The notes: generated from the letters alone by a model not told the origin. 64,000 bases of DNA from an uncultured Clostridia bacterium (GCA_937895705.1 CALBKM010000043.1:82707-146706); one strand, 5' to 3'. Shown: positions 51,669 to 61,048, numbered from the stretch's first letter. Made by a program: numbers and translations.

Positions 51669-52790
51669 TTATAAGTTTGCAATAAACCACAACAGACCAA
51701 GTGCCGCAATGACACCCACCACCGTGATTGCCACCTTTGCCGGCGAAATCGGAATCTTTCCGGATACTCTTCCGGTCTGTCCGTTTACCATAAAACGATA
51801 CACTTTTCCGTTAAACTTAAAACTCGCCATCCATACCGGAAGAAGCAGATATTTATACTTGATATCCGAAAAAGAAGGATCTATCTGCAAGGAACGAACA
51901 TCATCCGCCTGATGCTCCGTCATAATCTTTCTTCTGATACTACTGTTCAAACGGCTAATAATCTTGCCTTTGGCCGTTTTCCAGGCATCCTTTAATCCTA
52001 CAGAATAACGCTCCGATGCGAAACCGGCCACATACTCAGGCTTATAGGTTTTGTTGTCAGCGGTATTAAAGGGCAAAATTCCGTTTAACAGACCGTTCTC
52101 GTGTCTTGTACTTCCGCACACTGCCTGATCGTCGATAAACTCCTGATAGGTACCGCTACATCGATACCAATCCGTTACCGTCACAGTCTCTCCTTTGGAA
52201 TTACGCTTTTGTTTTTGAATTCCATACTCACCGGAATACCTCGTTGTCGTCTGAGTATCAAAGGTCCAGTACGGCAAATACACGCCCTTAAAATCCTTCG
52301 GCTTTGCGGTCTCCTTTGCTTCCTTCGGACAAAACCAACGTTTCTTAAGCCAAGCCTTAAACTTCTCTGCTGCCTGTTTTGCATCCAGCTTAAACACACA
52401 AACACCGCCCGGTGCCAGCGTATTCTCTGCCTGCGCCTCCATAACCTGATTGGAACCGCAATACGGACACTCTCCGGCAATTTCCAGTGCGTCATACACC
52501 ATCTCACCGCCGCAAGCCTTACAAAGTACGGTCTTTTTTTCTACGCCCCAGTCACAGTTTCCGGTCTGCTCCGCTGTTTCAAAGTCCTGCTCCTCTGCAG
52601 CGGTTTTCTCTTCATTGTCCGGTAAAATCTCTTCCAGATAGTCACAATACGGGCAATGAAGCTTCCCCTCTCTCGGGTCAAAGTCCATCACGCCGCCGCA
52701 CTGCGGACATTTCCGGTCGGTTTCCTTTTTCGTATCTGCAATAACAGGCTCCGTATACCCCTGTACCGCCTGTGTTTCCTGTTCTGCCAT
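51669..52790 (-). CDS. Zinc-ribbon membrane protein (YdjG-like), copy A
   Basis: 373 residues. CPQCGG...CPYC and CKACGG...CPYCG form two zinc ribbons; the region between them is acidic. The central domain has VYLPYWTFDTQT and a W-x-R-C-SG loop; a single C-terminal membrane segment (VAITVVGVIAALGLLWFI) anchors it. It lies 99 bp below the SPFH gene, the arrangement found for YdjG and YdjI in Bacillus. GAGGG precedes the ATG. Duplicated in tandem with copy B. Confidence 0.84.
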   Translation of the reverse strand: MAEQETQAVQGYTEPVIADTKKETDRKCPQCGGVMDFDPREGKLHCPYCDYLEEILPDNEEKTAAEEQDFETAEQTGNCDWGVEKKTVLCKACGGEMVYDALEIAGECPYCGSNQVMEAQAENTLAPGGVCVFKLDAKQAAEKFKAWLKKRWFCPKEAKETAKPKDFKGVYLPYWTFDTQTTTRYSGEYGIQKQKRNSKGETVTVTDWYRCSGTYQEFIDDQAVCGSTRHENGLLNGILPFNTADNKTYKPEYVAGFASERYSVGLKDAWKTAKGKIISRLNSSIRRKIMTEHQADDVRSLQIDPSFSDIKYKYLLLPVWMASFKFNGKVYRFMVNGQTGRVSGKIPISPAKVAITVVGVIAALGLLWFIANL

Positions 52791-52889
52791 TCTTTTGTCT
52801 CCCTCTGTGCTTTATACTTTTGTATTCTCTCAGATACCGACAAGCGGCACAGATGCAAACGCACCTGTACCGCCTGAAATCCTCTCGTA

Positions 52890-54383
52890 TTACTGAATGT
52901 CGCCATCCGTGAACGGATCACCGCACTCCGGACAGAACTTCGGCGGGTTCTTCGGATCTTCCGGCTCCCAACCGCACTTATCGCAACGGTATAACGGAGC
53001 TCCTGCCGGCTTCTTTGCACCGCAATCCGGACAGAACTTACCCTTGTTTACCGCACCGCAGGTACAAGTCCAACCTTCCTCCACCACCGGATCCGGCTTC
53101 TTTGCACCGCATTTTGCACAGAAATTCGTGGTATTGGTTTCGCCGCATGCGCACTTCCAACCGTCTGCAGCCGGAGCCTGCGGCGTCTGAACTGCCACTC
53201 CTACCATACCGGTATTCGACATCATTCCATTCTGCATACCGTTGTTCGGCATCATTCCGCCCTGCATCATGCCGTTATTCTGCATCATTCCGTTCTGCAT
53301 TCCGTTATTCGGCATCATTCCATTATTCGCCATACCGTTATTCGGCATCATGCCATTCTGCGGCATCATTCCACCCACCATTGCTCCCGGGTTCATGCCC
53401 ATCTGGCCCATGGTTTGGTTCATCATATGAAGACCGAACATGCCATTAAACGCACCGTTTTCATTTCCTGCACCGGTTTTCATTACATCCATCATCTGGC
53501 TGAACTGATCTCTCTGATTCATGAAAGCATCGCTGGCATAATATCTATCCTCTTCGAACTTATCCAGCTTTGCCTGTTCATCCGGAGGCAAGGAAGTGGA
53601 CTGTAAATCAATGGAACCGAACGCAATACCGTACTCGTTCAGCCACTTATCTTGTATTACCTGCTGAACCTCTTCTCCTATCGCAAGACTCGCATTGGTT
53701 AACTCTGCATAATGATACCCCTTAGACGCAAGATTGCCGAGGGCCGGATTTAATGCAGTCACAAGACTGGTTCGCAAACGTTCATAAACCATGGATCTCT
53801 CATAAACATCCTCTACATTATTTGCAAGCTTTTTGTAGAAAACAATCGGATCCGCCACGGAGAAAGTAAAGAAGCCGTTACAACGAACATGGAAAGTTAT
53901 CTTCGTTCCTGTAATTTCGTCCGGTACAAAACGATACTGAATCGGCTGCTGGGTTCCGAACTTATTATTAATAATCGGACGAATGTTTACAAAATAAACT
54001 CTCTGGTCCCTTGCAGCATCTCCGCCCATAGACCAACGCTTGTAAAATGCATCCCAGTACTTCTTTATGTTCTCACCAAGACTACCGTAAAAGATACTCG
54101 GCTCGGCAGAGCTGTCGTAAATATATTCACCAGCCTCAGCACAAACTTCGGTAATACCTCCCTGGTCAACAATCAACATACACTGACCTTCGTTTACGGC
54201 GATAATGGAACCGTTGGAAATGATGTTGTCTGTGCCCTTCTTATTGGAGGACTTGCCGGAAATCTTCTTCTCACCCTTCACCATTAAGGTGTCGTCGTCC
54301 ATACGCTCACAGTAAAAATACTCGCGCCAGCTATCCGCTGCCAAATCCTGAATTGCACCCTTCGCTGCACTAATTAATCCCAT
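52890..54383 (-). CDS. SPFH-domain protein with Asn-Gly-Met repeats and C-terminal zinc ribbons (YdjI-like)
   Basis: 497 residues. Residues 1-310 form an SPFH (band 7) domain of the virion-core-like family (SIIAVNEGQCMLIVDQG; ALNPALGNLASKGYHYAEL). A low-complexity segment of about 90 residues repeats NNGMMPNNGMQNGMM. The C-terminus has three zinc ribbons (CACGETNTTNFCAKCG, CTCG...CPDCG, CDKCG...CPECG). Such proteins make membrane-bound scaffolds; the Bacillus relative YdjI helps bring PspA to the membrane. No PspA-like gene is next to it here. Next to the YdjG-like pair, it forms a conserved-looking module. Confidence 0.88.
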   Translation of the reverse strand: MGLISAAKGAIQDLAADSWREYFYCERMDDDTLMVKGEKKISGKSSNKKGTDNIISNGSIIAVNEGQCMLIVDQGGITEVCAEAGEYIYDSSAEPSIFYGSLGENIKKYWDAFYKRWSMGGDAARDQRVYFVNIRPIINNKFGTQQPIQYRFVPDEITGTKITFHVRCNGFFTFSVADPIVFYKKLANNVEDVYERSMVYERLRTSLVTALNPALGNLASKGYHYAELTNASLAIGEEVQQVIQDKWLNEYGIAFGSIDLQSTSLPPDEQAKLDKFEEDRYYASDAFMNQRDQFSQMMDVMKTGAGNENGAFNGMFGLHMMNQTMGQMGMNPGAMVGGMMPQNGMMPNNGMANNGMMPNNGMQNGMMQNNGMMQGGMMPNNGMQNGMMSNTGMVGVAVQTPQAPAADGWKCACGETNTTNFCAKCGAKKPDPVVEEGWTCTCGAVNKGKFCPDCGAKKPAGAPLYRCDKCGWEPEDPKNPPKFCPECGDPFTDGDIQ

Positions 54384-54453
54384 ACTAACTCCTTCCTCCC
54401 GTCATGCGGGGTTCCCTTTTCATTTGCTCTATAAAAATTATTTGTATCGTGTA

Positions 54454-55692
54454 TTATTCGTACATCGGATACTTCTTCGTAATTGCCTCAACGATTGCTC
54501 TTGCCTCGTCGGTCGCTTCCTTCTTATCCACAGTCAGAGCGATTGCCTTAGCTACCTGCGCCATATCGTCGGCATTTAAGCCACGGGTAGTAGCTGCCGC
54601 CGTACCGAGACGAATACCGCTGGTAACGAACGGAGAAGCCGGATCGTTCGGAATGGAGTTCTTGTTACAGGTAATATTCACTGCATCAAGAAGCTTCTCC
54701 GCTTCCTTACCGGTTACGTTCTTGCTCTGAAGGTCAACTAACATTAAGTGGTTATCGGTACCGCCGGATACAAGGTTAAAGCCCTCGGAAAGCAAGCCCT
54801 TTGCCAAAGCCTGTGCGTTGGTAACGATATTCTGTGCGTATACCTTAAACTCCGGAGACAATGCTTCCTTGAAGCAAACAGCCTTTGCAGCAATCACGTG
54901 CATCAGCGGTCCGCCCTGGATACCCGGGAATACGCACTTGTTTAACTTATGCTCTTCCGCAAACTCAGCGGAAGAAAGAATCATACCACCGCGCGGTCCG
55001 CGTAAAGTCTTGTGGGTGGTAGTAGTGGTTACGTGAGCGTACGGAATCGGGCTCTCATGTACACCGCCGGCGATAAGACCTGCAATGTGTGCCATATCTA
55101 CCATCAAATATGCGCCAACCTCATCCGCAATCTCACGAAATCTCTTGAAATCAATCTTTCTTGCATATGCGGAAGCACCGGCGATAATCATCTTCGGCTT
55201 AGCTTCCTTAGCGATACGAAGTACTTCGTCATAATCGATGAAACCGTCATCATTTACACCATACGGTACGATGTTGAAGTAGGAACCGGAGAAGTTTACC
55301 GGGCTCCCGTGGGAAAGATGACCGCCGTGTGCAAGGTTCATACCGAGAACGGTATCTCCCGGCTGCAGCAGTGCGAAAAATACTGCCATATTTGCCTGCG
55401 CACCGGAATGCGGCTGTACGTTTGCGTAAGTACATCCGTAAAGCTCCTTTGCACGCTCGATTGCTAAATTCTCAACGATATCTACGCACTCACATCCGCC
55501 GTAGTAACGCTTTCCCGGATACCCTTCCGCATACTTGTTGGTTAACGGGCTACCCATTGCTGCCATAACAGCCTTGCTGACAAAGTTCTCGGATGCAATC
55601 AGCTCGATATTTTTTCTCTGACGACCGAGTTCTAAGTCCATTGCCTTTGCTACATCCGCATCGGCTCTCATTACTTCTTCAAAAGAATACAT
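54454..55692 (-). CDS. glyA: Serine hydroxymethyltransferase
   Basis: 412 residues. Fold-type I PLP enzyme; the PLP Lys is in VTTTTHKTLRGPRGG. YYGGCECVD, QPHSGAQANMAVF and VDMAHIAGL are typical. It exchanges the serine hydroxymethyl group with tetrahydrofolate, making glycine and one-carbon units. AAGGA lies 9 bp before the ATG. It is followed by degV upstream at 24 bp, possibly one transcript. Confidence 0.97.
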   Translation of the reverse strand: MYSFEEVMRADADVAKAMDLELGRQRKNIELIASENFVSKAVMAAMGSPLTNKYAEGYPGKRYYGGCECVDIVENLAIERAKELYGCTYANVQPHSGAQANMAVFFALLQPGDTVLGMNLAHGGHLSHGSPVNFSGSYFNIVPYGVNDDGFIDYDEVLRIAKEAKPKMIIAGASAYARKIDFKRFREIADEVGAYLMVDMAHIAGLIAGGVHESPIPYAHVTTTTTHKTLRGPRGGMILSSAEFAEEHKLNKCVFPGIQGGPLMHVIAAKAVCFKEALSPEFKVYAQNIVTNAQALAKGLLSEGFNLVSGGTDNHLMLVDLQSKNVTGKEAEKLLDAVNITCNKNSIPNDPASPFVTSGIRLGTAAATTRGLNADDMAQVAKAIALTVDKKEATDEARAIVEAITKKYPMYE

Positions 55693-55716
55693 AACTTGTC
55701 CTTCCCTTTCGTTTAT

Positions 55717-56598
55717 TTAAAATTTATAGTTTTCACCAAGAAATACCAGTGCAAACATACCGCTTCCCACATGGGTTCCGATAATCGGTCCCACATTGCT
55801 GATGATAACGTCTTTCACAAGACCTTCGGACAACAACTGCTCTTTTAACTGTTCCGCAATCTCCTGCGCATCCGCATGCCCGACAATTACGGTCTGATTC
55901 GCCGCATCAATTCCGTCGTTTATCAGACGTTCCTTCAGATAATCGATTCCTTTTTTAGTTCCGCGTACTTTGGTAACCACCGTTAGCTTTCCTTCTCGGT
56001 CTATACTGAGTACCGGCTTAATCTTAAGCGCCGTACCCACCGCAGCCTCGAATCCGCTCAAACGTCCGCCGCGCTTTAAATGAATCAAATCGTCAACGGT
56101 AAACCAATGACAAACCTTTGTGCAATTCTCCGTTACAAACTCCGCTACTTCCTCAAAGGACTTCCCTTCCTTGCGAAGCTTTCCCGCCAAATATACAATG
56201 AAACCTTCCCCGATGGAAGCACACAAGGAGTCCACGCAGACAATCTTTCGTTCCGGATAATCTTCCAAAAGCTCCTCTGCAATCAAACGTGCAGAGTTTA
56301 CCGTACCGCTCAAACCGGAAGAAAACGAAATATACAGAATATCCTTTCCTTCCTCTAAATATTTTTCAAACACCTCTTTGAATACAATCGGTGTAATCTG
56401 GCTGGTTACCGCATTTTCTCCGGCACTCAGTTTCGTATAAAAATCCTTACAAGACAACTCTTTTTCATCCGGATGGTATAAATAATCCTGCTCTCCGACT
56501 CTAACCGTCATCGGAATAACATGCAAACCGTACTCCTCAATTACGCTCTGCGGCAAGTCTCCGGTTGCACCGCTCACAATTACATAACTGTCGTTCAT
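55717..56598 (-). CDS. DegV-family fatty-acid-binding protein
   Basis: 293 residues from ATG 56598 (GGAGG 5 bp upstream). DegV signatures: IVSGATGDLPQS at the start, TSQITP, ISFSSGLSGT, DSLCASIGEGF and the late GPIIGTHVGSGMFALVF. These proteins bind a fatty acid and pass it to the FakA kinase in Gram-positive bacteria. Several copies per genome are usual. The LuxC/LuxE fatty-acid pair lies about 2 kb upstream but a link is not shown. Confidence 0.92.
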   Translation of the reverse strand: MNDSYVIVSGATGDLPQSVIEEYGLHVIPMTVRVGEQDYLYHPDEKELSCKDFYTKLSAGENAVTSQITPIVFKEVFEKYLEEGKDILYISFSSGLSGTVNSARLIAEELLEDYPERKIVCVDSLCASIGEGFIVYLAGKLRKEGKSFEEVAEFVTENCTKVCHWFTVDDLIHLKRGGRLSGFEAAVGTALKIKPVLSIDREGKLTVVTKVRGTKKGIDYLKERLINDGIDAANQTVIVGHADAQEIAEQLKEQLLSEGLVKDVIISNVGPIIGTHVGSGMFALVFLGENYKF

Positions 56599-56722
56599 TC
56601 TTACCTCCCTCACCGTTCGGGGTATTTTAATTCACACTGAATCAGTATACCATAGTAAAGCATAAAATTCAAGTATACCGACTGCATTTTACAAGATTCC
56701 CCGTTAATTTCCGCAGTTCCGT

Positions 56723-57226
56723 CTAATAAGACCGAATCGTATCGCTTCCGTCATCTTCCGTATTCTTTATTTCCCGGACTTCCACATAGTATCCGCCACC
56801 GTCTCCCACCGGTATCAGCACACGCTCTCCCAGTTTCTTCCCGTAAATTGCCTTTCCGAGAGGCGATTCGATACTGATAAGATTCTTCAGAGAATTCCCC
56901 CGGATGGAAGTAACAAGACGGAACTCCTCACATTCGTCGTCCTCTTCAAAATACAAGGTCACCGTATTGTTAAGTCCCACCTCGTCCGCTGCAGACTCCT
57001 CGGAAATAATCTCTGCCGTCCGAATCATCCGCTCCAGATAGCGAATCCGGCTTTCATTTTTATTTTTATCCTTTTTTGCTGCATGATATTCAAAATTTTC
57101 ACTCAGATCCCCGTGAGCTCTGGCTTCCTTTACCGCCTCGATGGCTTCCTTTCGTACCACCAGCTTTCTGTGCTCAATCTCCGCTTCGATACGTTCAACA
57201 TCCTTTTTTGTCAACTGCTCCCGCAT
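56723..57226 (-). CDS. greA: GreA-type transcription elongation factor
   Basis: 167 residues from ATG 57226 (AAAGGAG upstream). The N-terminal coiled coil ends in the acidic tip GDLSENFEYHAAK, whose Asp and Glu drive transcript cleavage by RNA polymerase; the C-terminal FKBP-like domain has ISIESPLGKAIYGKKLGE. It rescues backtracked polymerase. The sequence is somewhat divergent from the main GreA, so a second Gre factor elsewhere in the genome is possible. Confidence 0.9.
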   Translation of the reverse strand: MREQLTKKDVERIEAEIEHRKLVVRKEAIEAVKEARAHGDLSENFEYHAAKKDKNKNESRIRYLERMIRTAEIISEESAADEVGLNNTVTLYFEEDDECEEFRLVTSIRGNSLKNLISIESPLGKAIYGKKLGERVLIPVGDGGGYYVEVREIKNTEDDGSDTIRSY

Positions 57227-57295
57227 ATAGTCTCCTTTCCGTTCCGCGTTTATCACAAACACCCCGTCCCGTTCTTCCTTCTCCGTCTCGAGTAT

Positions 57296-58159
57296 TTATA
57301 AATCCACCTCATAGAAAAAAGGGCGTTCCTTCAATGTTTCGTTGGGTGAATGAATAGCCAGATACCGTTTTCCGTCCAATCCCGTAAACAGCATGCCGTG
57401 TCCGCCGTCTTTAGCAAATAAAAGCTCCCGCTCCGGCTTCCACTCATCTTTAAAGCAACCGTTCCCAGGAGAAGCCAGTGCCACGCAGTACCGGTTTCCT
57501 TCCGCAAAGCTGGACCAGATCATTCGCAGCTTTCCTTCTTTATCCCGGAACAAAAACGGACCGTCCGTGACATAAATCTCACCCTTTACCGGGTGCCGAA
57601 AGCCTGCCACCGCCGGCAGTGCATCCGTCGCCCGAAACAAAAGCCGCGGTTCTCCTACCGCTGCTTTTAAGTCCTTTGTCAATTCAACCGCACACACCGT
57701 ACCGTTCCCGGCCGCATCCTCCCATTCATGGCAAAATACCATATACGGAGTTCCGTCCGTATCTACATACAGAGTGCCGTCCAACGATGCCCACTCTTTC
57801 GGCGTAATCGAACCCTCGCTATACGGCACAAAAGGTCCTAACGGACCGTCCGCTGTCAGACAATGGGTCCCTCTGCCCACTCCGTCCGTATAAAAAGAAG
57901 CAAACATATAAAATTTCCCACCGTACGCATACACCTCCGGCGCCCAGTAATTCTTATGAGGCGCAAAATCCTCCGGCTTATGAAACACCTCGTAAGGTCC
58001 CTCAAACTCCTCTAAAGTCGTTCCCACATAGCAATCGAATCCGTCTGCTTCTCCCCAACAGGTAGCCCCTCTGGTTCCGTATAAATAATAATGCCCTTTA
58101 TACACCAATACAAACGGGTCTCTGATATTAATCTCGTTTCTTTTCATTCTATACGCCAT
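57296..58159 (-). CDS. GH43-family beta-xylosidase / arabinofuranosidase-like enzyme
   Basis: 287 residues, single five-bladed propeller, no signal peptide. The general base Asp is in NIRDPFVL, the central Asp in SLDGTLYVD. The position of the acid residue reads VTDGPFLF; some GH43 branches have EGP here, so the acid may be an Asp or lie elsewhere. Likely substrate: short arabinoxylan pieces in the cytosol. It begins 57 bp after the luxC-like gene. The neighbouring secreted GH10 genes fit a xylan theme. Confidence 0.87.
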   Translation of the reverse strand: MAYRMKRNEINIRDPFVLVYKGHYYLYGTRGATCWGEADGFDCYVGTTLEEFEGPYEVFHKPEDFAPHKNYWAPEVYAYGGKFYMFASFYTDGVGRGTHCLTADGPLGPFVPYSEGSITPKEWASLDGTLYVDTDGTPYMVFCHEWEDAAGNGTVCAVELTKDLKAAVGEPRLLFRATDALPAVAGFRHPVKGEIYVTDGPFLFRDKEGKLRMIWSSFAEGNRYCVALASPGNGCFKDEWKPERELLFAKDGGHGMLFTGLDGKRYLAIHSPNETLKERPFFYEVDL

Positions 58160-58216
58160 CCGCTCTTCCTTATTTCAATCTCACCGCACTTACCGGCTGT
58201 TTCCCTAGCAACTCCG

Positions 58217-59479
58217 TCAGTCTACTTCCGCAATGCGGCTGTATTCCCGTAGCGGATAGGTTCCGTCGTGGGCTTCTCCCGGAATCATTCGGGACATATC
58301 GCTGCCCGTAATACGTACTACGCCCGCGGTTCCGATCAATTCTGCCAGTTCCGCCTTCTCATGCACGCCGCAAAGCAAACCGCAGGTCTGCAAATGCCCT
58401 TTATAACGTTTCAATTGTTCCACAATATGTTGTCGCGGCATTCGCTTTATCCACACGTTGCGGAACATATAAGAGAGTTCCAATTTACTGTCCTCTTTAA
58501 TAACTACGCTGACACCTTCCTCTTGTAACACCCGTCTTTCGTCGGCCCCTTCCAACAAGTCCGTATACAAACGAAGCGTATTCTTTCCCCGCATACCGAG
58601 ATCGGCTTTCCCAAACTCTGCGTTCACCCTCTTAAGAATATCAAAAAAATGCTCGGCAAACCGTTCTTGCACTGCCCGGTCCTCCGTATCTAAAAAAATG
58701 CCCTGACAAGAAGAACAAAGCACCTGATCGGTTTCACAAATATGCCGTGCCAAACCGTATAACGCCGCCTCCTCCGCCTGTTCCGTCACATAAGCAAAGG
58801 AAAGTTTATGCCCCCAGGGTATAATTTTTGTATTTACTCCGGCGAGTTGTCTGGCGGCCGCCACCGCCTCGTCTCCGCCCCAGACTACCACCGCATCCGC
58901 CAGCTCCGCAAATATCTTTAACGTCTCTGTCTCCGCCGAGGGCACATCAAACACATAGATATACTCTTTTAATCTCGGTTCAAATCGTATCAGCTCCGAC
59001 AGCAACCGTACCGAAAGTCCGTTATCTCCCGTAGGCAACTTGAGAATATTTATATTGCCCGCCAACAATCCTTCAATTACACTGTAAGCTGGAAGTCCGT
59101 CCACATTCCCTGCTGCTATATGAAACAACACCCCGAGAGGATAACGTTTCCGTACCGTTCCGTTCTTTAATGCAGGCAACGTGCCGTACCATTCTCCCAA
59201 CTCCGTTTTACACTTATATTCCAGTTCTTCTCTGGAAAACAATCCGGCCAGACTCTGAAAGCGTTCATAGGAAAGATTCGCCGTTTGAAGCAACGGTAAC
59301 GCAATCTCATCATAAGCACCTTCCATCGCTGCCCGATATAACTTATCACATGCCGCAATCACACTCTCTGTTGTAAGCTTCTCTTTTGAGGCAAGCGTTT
59401 TTGTACATTCCTCGTACAACCCGGAAAGATATTTCTGCTCCACATTGGAATCAATCACTTCTCCGTGCATCAATATCAT
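58217..59479 (-). CDS. LuxC-type acyl-CoA / acyl-protein reductase
   Basis: 420 residues. Aldehyde-dehydrogenase-related LuxC family: HIAAGNVDGLPAYSVIEGLLAGN and LKLPTGDNGLS in the N-terminal half, the catalytic Cys in QVLCSSCQGIF, and a C-terminal domain with HLQTCGLL. LuxC reduces an enzyme-bound acyl group to an aldehyde with NADPH. Its start overlaps the stop of the luxE-like gene by 4 bp. No luciferase genes are present, so the aldehyde must serve another purpose. Confidence 0.9.
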   Translation of the reverse strand: MILMHGEVIDSNVEQKYLSGLYEECTKTLASKEKLTTESVIAACDKLYRAAMEGAYDEIALPLLQTANLSYERFQSLAGLFSREELEYKCKTELGEWYGTLPALKNGTVRKRYPLGVLFHIAAGNVDGLPAYSVIEGLLAGNINILKLPTGDNGLSVRLLSELIRFEPRLKEYIYVFDVPSAETETLKIFAELADAVVVWGGDEAVAAARQLAGVNTKIIPWGHKLSFAYVTEQAEEAALYGLARHICETDQVLCSSCQGIFLDTEDRAVQERFAEHFFDILKRVNAEFGKADLGMRGKNTLRLYTDLLEGADERRVLQEEGVSVVIKEDSKLELSYMFRNVWIKRMPRQHIVEQLKRYKGHLQTCGLLCGVHEKAELAELIGTAGVVRITGSDMSRMIPGEAHDGTYPLREYSRIAEVD

Positions 59480-60597
59480 TTCCCGTCACCTCCCTTTAAC
59501 AACTTATCCGCTCCCGCGGCACATGTGACAATGTCCCGAATACCGACCCGGCCCATAATCTCCAACCACGGAGCTTCCGAGCCGCACGGACACTTCTCCC
59601 GATGCAACCGTCCCAAATCATCCGTCATAATACTCAAAATCGGAACGCTGTCCACTTCCGGCGTCATAAGATTAATCAGTCCCGGTTCACCGTCCGGTAC
59701 GGGTTCCAACGTGTCCACATCTCGAATTAAAACTCTGCTGTACACCGGAACATGGAAATGGTGACACTTACAGTCCACATACAAAACCAAGTGCTCCGCT
59801 GCTCCGAAAAACTCGATAATATTGTCTTCTTCAATCCCCAGTACTTCCTTTGCCAGGGCATAAAACTCTTTTTTCTCCACCCGTTCCGCATAAAACTGCT
59901 TCCAGCCGCCCCCCAAAGTCAAAACCGATCCTTTCGGCAACGTCACCCTCACACCCTCTTCCTTCATCTGCTTTAACAAAAAGTATGTATAGGCCGGAAA
60001 TCCCGCCGTCCGTACCGGATGCTTAGACTTACTGAATTTTATCAGTTTCTCCTTTAAATTCTCCAAGTCCAGACGATATCCGTCCTTCGTATACCGCAAC
60101 GCGTAATCCCTGCTGAGGGCGGGAGCAAAGTATGTAAAACCGTAAGAAGTTTTGGAAATTACGGTTTTATTTGCCTTATTAGGTTCATAGCCGAGAATCA
60201 AATAATGCACCGGCTTGAAAGAGAACAGCCGATGAAATCTGCCCAAGGTCAAAATCATTCGCAGGCCCCGATACAAACTCATAAAATTATATCCCATCTG
60301 CGATTTCTTTCCGCTGGTCCCGCTGGAGGTAGCCTTAATCAACATCCTTTTCTGCGGCATGGAAAACACCGCATGACGCTTCAAATACAAAGTCGGTAAA
60401 AAAGGCAGCCGCTCCAAATCCCTATACTCCCTTAAATCCTCCGGAGAAAACCCTTTCGTATCCAGAATTCTTCGGTACTCCGGACAATTTTCGTACTGAA
60501 ACGCACAATTTTCCTGCATCGCCTTTAAAAACAATGCATCGGATTCCCCGTTATCATAAGGCTTTTTTTGCTTAAACAACTTCGTTCTTGCCGACAT
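59476..60597 (-). CDS. LuxE-type acyl-protein synthetase
   Basis: 373 residues. The acyl-adenylate motif TSSGTSGKKSQMGY, LTLGGGWKQFY and the C-terminal FFGAAEH and DLGRLHREKCPCGS match the LuxE family (acyl-protein synthetase, adenylation type). LuxE activates a free fatty acid with ATP and loads it onto its own Cys or onto LuxC. With the coupled luxC-like gene this gives a fatty-acid reductase. It has no acyl-carrier gene beside it. AGGGA precedes the ATG weakly. Confidence 0.88.
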   Translation of the reverse strand: MSARTKLFKQKKPYDNGESDALFLKAMQENCAFQYENCPEYRRILDTKGFSPEDLREYRDLERLPFLPTLYLKRHAVFSMPQKRMLIKATSSGTSGKKSQMGYNFMSLYRGLRMILTLGRFHRLFSFKPVHYLILGYEPNKANKTVISKTSYGFTYFAPALSRDYALRYTKDGYRLDLENLKEKLIKFSKSKHPVRTAGFPAYTYFLLKQMKEEGVRVTLPKGSVLTLGGGWKQFYAERVEKKEFYALAKEVLGIEEDNIIEFFGAAEHLVLYVDCKCHHFHVPVYSRVLIRDVDTLEPVPDGEPGLINLMTPEVDSVPILSIMTDDLGRLHREKCPCGSEAPWLEIMGRVGIRDIVTCAAGADKLLKGGDGK

Positions 60598-60748
60598 ACG
60601 TTCCCTCCCTTAATCAATCTTTCCATTTTCACCCGACATACCTATAAAACGCTTCCGATATACTAGCTTGACCCTGCAATGATTATACCATTTTTTCCCC
60701 ATTGTTCGCAACCGTCATTTTCTGTGCGGTGGCTCAGGTGTGGCGAGC

Positions 60749-60994
60749 TTCTTACAAGCATCAGGAAAGTTAATTCAAACCGCCGGGAGCTTGTATATTA
60801 TCAGATTTTTGCATTCCCGAAGGGGCGCGCATTTAGCGCAGTCGAAATCACCTCCTAGCGGTTCTAAGTCTCGAGGTCGCTCCCGAGAGACATTTAGAAC
60901 CGGTTGGAAGAAGTTTGACGGAGCGTTGCGCTCAGCAAAAAGGAGATAATATACAAGCTCCCGGCGGTATTAGAAATCTTCCTGCTTGTAAGAA
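60749..60994. repeat. 245-nt cloverleaf-like inverted repeat
   Basis: Outer arms 60749-60760 and 60983-60994 (TTCTTACAAGCA) are perfect; the middle arms 60779-60800 and 60947-60968 (accgccgggagcttgtatatta) pair at 22 of 22. Inside, TTTTTGC/GCAAAAA, GGTTCTAA/TTAGAACC and GTCTCG/CGAGAC give further stems. No ORF lies within it. The build resembles the element at 30787-30996 though the sequence differs. It fills the gap between the LuxE-like gene and the xylanase terminator; 60598-60748 holds nothing else I recognise. Confidence 0.82.
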
Positions 60995-61016
60995 CCGGGA
61001 ATCCGCGCATAACAAA

Positions 61017-61039
61017 ACCGCCGCACATTGTGCGGCGGT
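61017..61039 (-). terminator. Terminator of the secreted xylanase operon
   Basis: Stem ACCGCCGCAC / GTGCGGCGGT with a 3-nt loop, followed on the minus strand by TTTTGTT, 10 bp past the stop codon at 61049. Confidence 0.85.
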
Positions 61040-61048
61040 CCAAAAAGC

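Noticed and set aside
53015..53449. Repetitive plus-strand ORF opposite the SPFH gene
   Set aside because: Its repeats are only the reverse complement of the Asn-Gly-Met repeats of the real gene.
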